DNA of 10,108 bases, taken from contig JBBDYO010000082.1 in assembly GCA_040901495.1 (NCBI GenBank), forward strand, positions 1 through 10,108. Direction: 5' to 3'. This document shows positions 1 through 6,989 of the stretch, in pieces. Position 1 is the first letter of the stretch; each line of letters begins with the position of its first letter. The DNA comes from VRUE01 sp040901495. Lineage in GTDB: Bacteria; Actinomycetota; Thermoleophilia; Solirubrobacterales; 70-9. Made by a program: the position numbers and the translations under genes. The notes under the pieces were generated by a model, which searched no databases, was not told the DNA's origin, and worked only from the letters and a program-made list of their open reading frames with translations.

Positions 1-2
1 CG

Positions 3-518
3 CAGATCGAGGTCACCTTCGACATCGACGCCAACGGCATCCTCCACGTCACCGCGAAAGACCTGGGGACCGGCAAAGAGCAGAAAATCGAGATCAAATC
101 GGGCTCCGGCCTCTCCGAGGAGGAGATCCAGGGCATGGTCTCCGACGCCGAGGCGCACGCCGAGGAGGACCGTAAACAGCGCGAGCTGGCGGAGACGCGC
201 AACCTCGCCGAGAACGCCGCCTACCAGGCCGAGAAACTGCTCGAGGAGCAGGGCGACAAAGTCGACTCCTCCAACAAAGAGGAGATCGAGGCGGCGATCA
301 AAGGCATTCGCGAGGTGATCGACTCGGGCAGCGCCGAGGAGCTCAAAGCGAAGACCGAAGAGCTGACCGCGGCGATGCAGAAAATCTCCGAGCAGCTCTA
401 CGCGGCGGCACAGGAGGAGGCGGCTTCCAGCGACGGCGCTTCGGCGGACGGCTCACCCTCAGAGGATGAGGAGGAGGTTGTCGATGCTGAGGTGGTCGAT
501 GAGGGTGACGACAAGTGA
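3..518 (+). CDS. dnaK: Chaperone DnaK (Hsp70), 3' part only
   Basis: This is the last 171 residues of the ATP-dependent cytosolic chaperone Hsp70, which binds exposed hydrophobic stretches with DnaJ and GrpE. The window starts inside the gene, so the ATPase domain is missing. Visible parts are the end of the beta substrate-binding domain (IEVTFDIDANGILHVTAKD, about residues 2-20 of the fragment) and the helical lid (GLSEEEIQGMVSDAEAHAEEDRK onward). An acidic disordered tail follows, containing VVDAEVVDEGDDK, close to the conserved Hsp70 C-terminus. The stop overlaps the grpE GTG by 4 bp, indicating translational coupling. The promoter and any HAIR operator would lie outside the window. One oddity is lysine codon use: 11 AAA and 2 AAG, the reverse of its operon neighbours. 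Family assignment is certain. Confidence 0.98.
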   Translation, partial: QIEVTFDIDANGILHVTAKDLGTGKEQKIEIKSGSGLSEEEIQGMVSDAEAHAEEDRKQRELAETRNLAENAAYQAEKLLEEQGDKVDSSNKEEIEAAIKGIREVIDSGSAEELKAKTEELTAAMQKISEQLYAAAQEEAASSDGASADGSPSEDEEEVVDAEVVDEGDDK

Positions 519-1183
519 GCGAGGACCGGCAAGGGTCCCGGCCCGTGGGTCCTGACCAGGCTCCTCCGCCCACGGGTCCTGTCGCGGGGGGGGGGCCCTC
601 GTCCTCGCAAGCTGCGCGCGAGGACCTCGACCCCGCGCCACCCGTGGATGGGGCGCAGGCATCACCCCCGGACGATGCGCTGGCAGAGTCCGGGACTGAC
701 GGGACCCAGGTCGAAGACGACATCGACGCCCTGCTGGCTGAAGCTCAGCAAGAGCGGGATGAGTATTTGGATCTGGCGAAGCGGACTAAGGCGGACTTCG
801 AGAACTTTCGGAAGCGGATGTCGGCTGAGATTCAAGCGGCGGGCACTCGGGGGAAGGGCGAGCTGATCCTTCAGGTCGTGCCGGTGCTCGACGACCTCGA
901 GCGGGCGCTTCAGGCGGCGGGGATCGATCCGGAGGGCGACTCGGCCGATGGCCTAACGCACGGGGTGCTGCTCGTCTTCCGCAGCCTGCGCGACACGCTG
1001 GCGCGCAACGGGGTCGAGGCCGTCGATCCGAAGGGGGAGAAGTTCGACCCGCAGTTGCATGAGGCGCTGTCGACCCAGCCGGCGGATGGCGCCGAGGCCG
1101 GGACGATCGTCGAGGTGATGCAGAAGGGCTACCGACTGGGCGAGCAGCTGGTCAGGCCCGCCCGCGTGGTGGTGGCGGAGTAA
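515..1183 (+). CDS. grpE: Nucleotide exchange factor GrpE
   Basis: GrpE releases ADP from DnaK and so resets the chaperone cycle in the cytosol. The protein has 222 residues. Residues 1-70 are Pro/Gly/Ser/Asp-rich and probably disordered. A long coiled-coil helix begins near residue 70 (DIDALLAEAQQERDEYLDLAKR) and includes KADFENFRKRM. The compact beta head that contacts DnaK covers about 150-222 and ends with GYRLGEQLVRPARVVVAE, the classic GrpE C-terminal signature. The start is GTG at 515, overlapping the dnaK stop; GAGGG at 501-505 may serve as the ribosome binding site. The next in-frame ATG would remove the N-terminus and part of the coiled coil. All seven lysines use AAG. The N-terminal coding region carries an inverted repeat and a run of ten G (separate entries). 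Confidence 0.97.
   Translation: MSEDRQGSRPVGPDQAPPPTGPVAGGGPSSSQAAREDLDPAPPVDGAQASPPDDALAESGTDGTQVEDDIDALLAEAQQERDEYLDLAKRTKADFENFRKRMSAEIQAAGTRGKGELILQVVPVLDDLERALQAAGIDPEGDSADGLTHGVLLVFRSLRDTLARNGVEAVDPKGEKFDPQLHEALSTQPADGAEAGTIVEVMQKGYRLGEQLVRPARVVVAE
542..576 (+). repeat. Inverted repeat in the 5' end of the grpE coding region
   Basis: CCCGTGGG at 542-549 and CCCACGGG at 569-576 are exact reverse complements with a 19-nt loop. The octamer GGGTCCTG also occurs twice as a direct repeat (547-554 and 574-581). In mRNA this could form an 8-bp GC-rich hairpin starting 27 nt after the first base of the grpE start codon. The repeat is seen directly; folding and any effect on translation are inference. 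Confidence 0.6.
586..595 (+). repeat. Homopolymer run of ten G inside grpE
   Basis: Ten consecutive G (586-595) encode three glycines in the disordered N-terminal region of GrpE and are followed directly by CCC. The reading frame is intact as given, because the coiled coil and head domain follow in the same frame. A tract of this length is prone to polymerase slippage and to sequencing error. A change of one base would frameshift grpE. Confidence 0.9.
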
Positions 1184-1189
1184 GGGACC

Positions 1190-2296
1190 GTGGCCGAGGA
1201 TCTCTACAAGGTGCTGGGCGTCTCCAAGAAGGCGGCGGACGAGGAGATCAAGAAGGCGTATCGGAAACTGGCGCGGCAGTACCACCCGGACCGCAACCCC
1301 GACGACCCGAAGGCGGAGGAGAAGTTCAAGGAGGTCCAGGGCGCCTACGACACCCTCTCCGACCCCGAGAAGCGGAAGCAGTACGACGCGGGCGGGATGT
1401 TCGGCGGCGGGGGCTTCGGCGGCGCCGGCCCGTTTGGCGGCGCGCCGGGAGGTGGCTTCGGCGGCGTCGACCTTGGCGACATCCTCGGGGGGGTGTTCGG
1501 CCGCGGCGGTCGGCAAGCGCAGCCCCAACAGGCCCAGGGCCGCGACCTCGAAACGGAGGTCAGCCTCAGCTTCGACCAGGCAGTTAAAGGCGCCCAGATC
1601 GACGTCAACGTGCCGAAGGCCGAACGCTGCACGACCTGCCACGGCAGCGGCGCCAAGCCCGGCACGAGCCCGCGCACCTGCCCGCGTTGCGAAGGGCGGG
1701 GGATCGACGCGCAGAGCCAGGGCTTCTTCTCGATCAGCCAACCCTGCCCGGAGTGCGGTGGGGCCGGCCAGATCATCGAGGACCCCTGCTCCACCTGCGG
1801 CGGGACCGGCCTGACCCAGCAGACGAAGCGCTACAAGGTCAACATCCCGGCAGGGGTGAAGAACGGCACCCGGATTCGCCTCGCGGGCAAAGGGGAGGCC
1901 GGGCCTCGCGGCGGGCCGCCGGGCCACCTCTACGTGACGACGCGGGTCGCCCCCTCCCCGGTCTTCAAACGGCTCGACGACGGCAACCTCGAGGTGACGG
2001 TGCCGATCACGATCGTCGAGGCGCTCAAAGGCGCGACGATCGAGGTCCCGACCCTCGACGGCAGCAAGAAGATCAAGGTGCCGCCGGGAACCAAGCACGG
2101 CACGATTCAACGGCTGCGCGGCGAGGGCGCCCCGAAGCCGCGCGGCAAGGGGCGCGGCGACATCCGCTACCGGCTCGAGATCGAGGTGCCGAAGGAGCTG
2201 ACCGAGGAGCAGCGGGAGGCGGTCGAGAAGCTGGCCGAGGCGTTGAACGGCGGCGACCCCCGCGCCGAGCTGCTGCGGAAGGCGGCGTCCAAATGA
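1190..2296 (+). CDS. dnaJ: Chaperone DnaJ (Hsp40, type I)
   Basis: DnaJ delivers unfolded clients to DnaK and stimulates its ATPase. The 368-residue protein has all type I regions in order. The J domain covers 1-70 with the HPD motif at 32-34. A Gly/Phe-rich linker spans roughly 71-120. Four CxxCxGxG zinc modules start at C147, C164, C186 and C200. The two C-terminal beta-sandwich domains and dimerisation tail run to the end. Length is near the usual 370-380. The start is GTG at 1190, with GGCGGAG at 1174-1180 as a fitting ribosome binding site inside the end of grpE. Lysine codons are mostly AAG (24 of 30). The gene lies 6 bp after grpE and is followed by the only sizeable gap in the chaperone operon, where a large palindrome sits. 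Confidence 0.98.
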   Translation: MAEDLYKVLGVSKKAADEEIKKAYRKLARQYHPDRNPDDPKAEEKFKEVQGAYDTLSDPEKRKQYDAGGMFGGGGFGGAGPFGGAPGGGFGGVDLGDILGGVFGRGGRQAQPQQAQGRDLETEVSLSFDQAVKGAQIDVNVPKAERCTTCHGSGAKPGTSPRTCPRCEGRGIDAQSQGFFSISQPCPECGGAGQIIEDPCSTCGGTGLTQQTKRYKVNIPAGVKNGTRIRLAGKGEAGPRGGPPGHLYVTTRVAPSPVFKRLDDGNLEVTVPITIVEALKGATIEVPTLDGSKKIKVPPGTKHGTIQRLRGEGAPKPRGKGRGDIRYRLEIEVPKELTEEQREAVEKLAEALNGGDPRAELLRKAASK

Positions 2297-2297
2297 G

Positions 2298-2343
2298 CGC
2301 TTGCGCAGTTGTGCCCCCTATAGGGGGTCAAAGTGAGCAAGCG
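2298..2343 (+). promoter_or_regulatory. 46-bp imperfect palindrome between dnaJ and hspR
   Basis: The centre is the perfect 14-bp palindrome CCCCCTATAGGGGG (2314-2327). Symmetry extends outward: CGCTTGC at 2298-2304 mirrors GCAAGCG at 2337-2343, with CA and TT/AA matches between. In total 16 of 21 positions per arm are complementary around the central TATA. It fills most of the 58-bp dnaJ-hspR gap and runs into the hspR ribosome binding site (GGAGAGG, 2343-2349). It could be a DNA operator for HspR or another dimer, or an mRNA hairpin used for processing, partial termination or masking of the hspR start. It does not match the canonical HAIR consensus CTTGAGT-N7-ACTCAAG beyond the outer CTTG/CAAG. 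No U-run follows, so a simple intrinsic terminator is unlikely. The symmetry is certain; the function is not known. Confidence 0.75.
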
Positions 2344-2354
2344 GAGAGGCGGCG

Positions 2355-2707
2355 ATGAGGGCGCGGGTGACGCGGATCGAAGCGTCGGTGGACGCGGAGC
2401 GCGGCGTCTACGTCATCTCGGTCGCGGCCGAACTCGCCCACATGCATCCGCAGACGCTGCGGGTCTATGAGACCCGCGGCCTGATCGCCCCCCAGCGCTC
2501 GCCGAAAAACACGCGGCTCTACTCGCAGCGCGACGTCGAGCTGCTGAGGCGCATCCAGCAGCTGACCGCCGAGGGATTGAACCTGGCGGGCGTCGAGAGG
2601 GTGCTCGCGCTGGAGAGACAAGCTGAAAGGCTGAAAGCCGAACTGGAGAAGGCGCGGCAGCAAACCGGAAAGCCCAAAGACCAACCGTCGAAAGAAGGGG
2701 GGCACTG

Positions 2708-2708
<1 letters not shown>
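2355..2708 (+). CDS. hspR: Heat-shock repressor HspR (MerR family)
   Basis: HspR represses the actinobacterial dnaK operon and clpB by binding HAIR inverted repeats. In studied relatives DnaK acts as co-repressor. The 117-residue protein has the MerR winged helix-turn-helix at about residues 19-75: YVISVAAELAHMHPQTLRVYE, then RGLIAP, then the wing with SPKNTRLYS. An LLRRIQQLTAEGLNLAGVERVL segment follows, then a charged helix (about 80-105) and a polar tail. Length matches HspR rather than the longer effector-binding MerR proteins. The ATG at 2355 has GGAGAGG five bases upstream. The stop shares a base with the clpB start (TGATG), so the two are probably translationally coupled. An internal palindrome upstream may let hspR-clpB be controlled separately from dnaK. 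Confidence 0.96.
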
Positions 2709-5308
<2,600 letters not shown>

Positions 5309-5314
5309 GCCGGT

Positions 5315-5330
5315 GCCGGCCTCCTCCGGC
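5315..5330 (+). terminator. Weak hairpin after clpB
   Basis: GCCGG (5315-5319) and CCGGC (5326-5330) can pair around a 6-nt loop just after the clpB stop. There is no U-run downstream, and the stem is only five pairs. It may slow polymerase or mark the operon end, but it is not a canonical intrinsic terminator. A candidate -10 element for the next gene begins three bases later. Confidence 0.25.
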
Positions 5331-5332
5331 CC

Positions 5333-5338
5333 TAGGAT
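5333..5338 (+). promoter_or_regulatory. Candidate -10 element of a leaderless promoter
   Basis: TAGGAT matches the actinobacterial -10 pattern TANNNT and lies 7 bases before the ATG at 5346. Initiation would therefore fall at or next to the start codon. No Shine-Dalgarno precedes this ATG, which agrees with a leaderless transcript, a common arrangement in actinobacteria. No convincing -35 is visible. Position and match are seen; use as a promoter is inferred. Confidence 0.4.
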
Positions 5339-5345
5339 GGGCCGC

Positions 5346-5867
5346 ATGCCCATCGCGAAACGTCACTTCCCGCTCGTCCGCCGCGCCTCGCTGCTGCTCG
5401 TCGCTGCGATCTGCCTTTCTCTGCTGTTTGCGGCGGCAGCCAAAGCGGTGATCGTCCCGCAGCGTGGGATCAGCGCGATCGCCCTCAACATGACCCGGGA
5501 GCAGGTGATCTTCGTCAAGGGCGGCAAGCCGGACGCCGAGAAGCTGGTGCCCAACGAGATCATCGGCCAGGTGCGGACGATGCGCTACGGCGCTACGCGC
5601 GTCACCTTCGGCGGCACGCGGCCGGGGGCCAGAGTGATCGGGGTCGAAACCAAGGACCGCAATCAACGCACTGGCAGCGGCGTCGGAGTCGGCTCGACCG
5701 CGGCGGAGGTGCGGGCAGGGGTCGCGGGCGTGCAATGCCGCACCGAGTACGGCTTCAGCCACTGCTGGAAGGGCAGCTTCCTGCCCGGCCAACGGGTTAC
5801 CGATTTCAGGCTGGACGAGCCCGGTGGGCGGGTCGTCTCGGTCAACATCGGCTTCGTGATCGACTGA
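5346..5867 (+). CDS. Small secreted protein, possibly BamE-like fold
   Basis: The 173-residue protein has a clear Sec signal peptide: basic start, hydrophobic stretch at about 15-32, and cleavage probably after AKA at residue 34. There is no lipobox. The mature part contains LNMTREQVIFVKGGKPDAEK, resembling the 'GMT..qV...lG.P' helix and turn of BamE/SmpA-like domains. A second element with GVGVGSTAAEVRAGVAG follows. C131 and C140 flank a short loop and may form a disulphide. The end (GRVVSVNIGFVID) is a beta-strand. I recall similar secreted proteins in Solirubrobacterales, but the role is unknown. The start could also be the in-frame ATG at 5337. I chose 5346 because TAGGAT then sits at leaderless spacing. 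It is not clearly part of the clpB operon. Confidence 0.8.
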   Translation: MPIAKRHFPLVRRASLLLVAAICLSLLFAAAAKAVIVPQRGISAIALNMTREQVIFVKGGKPDAEKLVPNEIIGQVRTMRYGATRVTFGGTRPGARVIGVETKDRNQRTGSGVGVGSTAAEVRAGVAGVQCRTEYGFSHCWKGSFLPGQRVTDFRLDEPGGRVVSVNIGFVID

Positions 5868-5877
5868 GAAAGCCAAC

Positions 5878-5901
5878 TTTTAGGGCCCTGGCCCTCGAAA
5901 A
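5878..5901 (+). terminator. Hairpin after the secreted-protein gene
   Basis: AGGGCC (5882-5887) and GGCCCT (5890-5895) form a perfect inverted repeat, flanked by TTTT (5878-5881) and AAAA (5898-5901) that could extend the stem past a CG bulge. It begins 10 bases after the stop codon. No U-run follows on the + strand, so it may be a stem that ends the transcript without a classical tail. Terminator function is a guess from position. Confidence 0.3.
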
Positions 5902-5989
5902 CCCGCAGGAATACGCCGCCCGCGTCGAATTCGTCACTAAACAGTTACTTAGGTGCGGCTAAGGCTCTGCTGATATCCAGCCGGGACGG

Positions 5990-6009
5990 CTTGAGATTCG
6001 CGATCCAAG
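5990..6009 (+). promoter_or_regulatory. HAIR-like element (possible HspR site)
   Basis: CTTGAGA (5990-5996), six bases, then ATCCAAG (6003-6009) resembles the HspR operator CTTGAGT-N7-ACTCAAG. It matches 11 of 14 half-site positions but with a spacer one base shorter. It could also fold as a small bulged hairpin. Its place upstream of the membrane-protein gene would fit an operator. The spacer difference and mismatches make this a weak call. Confidence 0.25.
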
Positions 6010-6037
6010 GCTCCGATTGCGGTTGTGGGCCTTGGAT
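6003..6037 (+). repeat. Inverted repeat ATCCAAGG / CCTTGGAT
   Basis: ATCCAAGG (6003-6010) and CCTTGGAT (6030-6037) are exact reverse complements. The stem can extend inward by CTC/GGG with one G-U pair, giving about 11 pairs around a 13-nt loop. It overlaps the HAIR-like element, so the two structures exclude each other. If translation began at TTG 6017, the start codon would lie in the loop. Confidence 0.6.
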
Positions 6038-6067
6038 TCCGACGTAAGCTTCAAGATCTACAAATTC

Positions 6068-6985
6068 ATGCTTAGACGACGCCACATCGACGCCGATCCA
6101 GGGAGATCGCGCTTGCGCTCCGCGCTGGCCGTCTTAGCGCGGCCGTTTTGGATAATCGGCTGGGCTTTTCAGGAACGCCTCCTGTGGCCGCTGGGAGACC
6201 TGTTCCGGAGCATCGTCGAACTTCTCAAGTGGCCGTTCCAGCGCCTCGGCTGGGGTGTGGAGCGGCGCCTGGTCTGGCCCTCTCGAGAGCGAGTCGCGAG
6301 CTGGGGGCTTCTGCGCCGCTTCGCCGGGGCCGGCGCACTGGTTGCGATCGCGACCAGTGCCGCCGTATGGGGAGTCGTCTTGGCCTCTCAGGAGGAACCC
6401 GCCGGTAAGCCGGCCAAGGCCTCGCGGATCGCGCTCGCCACCCCGGTGGCGGTCAAAGCAGAGCCGGCCGAGCCGGCTCTGCGGGGAACACCGCCGGTGT
6501 TTGGCGTAGAGGACGGGGTCAAGATCTCCAGCGCAGAGGCCGGTCAGCCAGGTGCCGCAGCTGTCGAAGCTGACGCGGCCGAGCAAACCGAACCGGAATC
6601 GGAATCCGGAGAAGAAGCGACCACCGGGGCGGCGGCGTCCAGCCAGAAATCCGTGCCGGCCGGCCCGGACGCGATGAAAGTCGCGCGCCGCTTCTCCGAG
6701 GCGTTCGTCTTCTATGAGGTCGGCAAGAAACCAGCGCGAGCAAAAGCGATCTTCGAAGAGACCGCGACCCCCCGCCTCGCCACCGCGCTGGCCGAGCGGC
6801 CGCCGCGACTTCCCGTCAACGCCAAAGTCCCTCAGGCCCGGGTGCTGAACCTGGTGCCGGGCCCGCGCCGAGCCAAGTCCTACACGGTGAGCGTGTCCCT
6901 CCTGCGGGTCGGCGTAACGAGCGAGCTTCGACTCAAAATGAAGAAGCGAGACGGCGCTTGGGTGATTACGGACGTGAGGGGCTAA
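6068..6985 (+). CDS. Single-pass membrane protein with possible NTF2-like C-terminal domain
   Basis: The 305-residue protein is not from a family I can name. Numbering is from ATG 6068. Two similar 16-residue stretches, PFWIIGWAFQERLLWP (26-41) and PFQRLGWGVERRLVWP (56-71), lie exactly 30 residues apart. A transmembrane helix follows at about 86-106 (GALVAIATSAAVWGVVLA), then a Pro/Ala/Glu-rich linker to about 195. The C-terminal domain (201-305, from DAMKVARRFSEAFVFYEVG to GAWVITDVRG) has the helix-then-strands pattern of NTF2-like domains. Such domains occur in VirB8/TcpC conjugation proteins with the same membrane layout; that link is inference. Start is uncertain: TTG 6017 (17 residues longer) and TTG 6113 (preceded by GGGAGA) are alternatives. 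The stop lies 4 bp before the murein hydrolase gene, suggesting one operon. Confidence 0.75.
   Translation: MLRRRHIDADPGRSRLRSALAVLARPFWIIGWAFQERLLWPLGDLFRSIVELLKWPFQRLGWGVERRLVWPSRERVASWGLLRRFAGAGALVAIATSAAVWGVVLASQEEPAGKPAKASRIALATPVAVKAEPAEPALRGTPPVFGVEDGVKISSAEAGQPGAAAVEADAAEQTEPESESGEEATTGAAASSQKSVPAGPDAMKVARRFSEAFVFYEVGKKPARAKAIFEETATPRLATALAERPPRLPVNAKVPQARVLNLVPGPRRAKSYTVSVSLLRVGVTSELRLKMKKRDGAWVITDVRG
6458..6482 (+). repeat. Perfect 11-bp hairpin inside the linker coding region
   Basis: GCAGAGCCGGC (6458-6468) and GCCGGCTCTGC (6472-6482) are exact reverse complements around the 3-nt loop CGA. The sequence encodes Pro/Ala/Glu linker residues of the membrane protein. The repeat is far stronger than composition alone would suggest, but there is no U-run and no known function. 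Confidence 0.7.
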
Positions 6986-6989
6986 GACG

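Larger units (their letters stand above)
5868..6067 (+). other. Intergenic region with less GC-rich DNA and inverted repeats
   Basis: About 200 bp separate the secreted-protein gene from the next likely start. Base composition is visibly richer in A/T than the rest of the window, for example around 5928-5976. No coding sequence is convincing: an ORF at 5735-5962 is a frame shadow. The stretch holds a hairpin just after the upstream stop, a HAIR-like element (5990-6009) and an 8-bp inverted repeat (6003-6037). TTGTGG (6023-6028) and TAAGCT (6045-6050), 16 bases apart, could be a weak promoter placing the transcript start just before the ATG at 6068. These sites are seen; their use is speculation. 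Confidence 0.5.

Noticed and set aside
953..2110. 385-residue open frame on the - strand
   Set aside because: Antisense to grpE and dnaJ, with low-complexity composition and no motif; a high-GC shadow.
2319..2324. TATAGG in the palindrome core as a -10 promoter element
   Set aside because: No -35-like hexamer lies at acceptable spacing on either strand, so the TATA is better explained as the centre of symmetry; an activated promoter cannot be excluded.
5735..5962. Small + strand open frame extending into the intergenic region
   Set aside because: It begins inside the secreted-protein gene in another frame, has no ribosome binding site and shows no conserved pattern.
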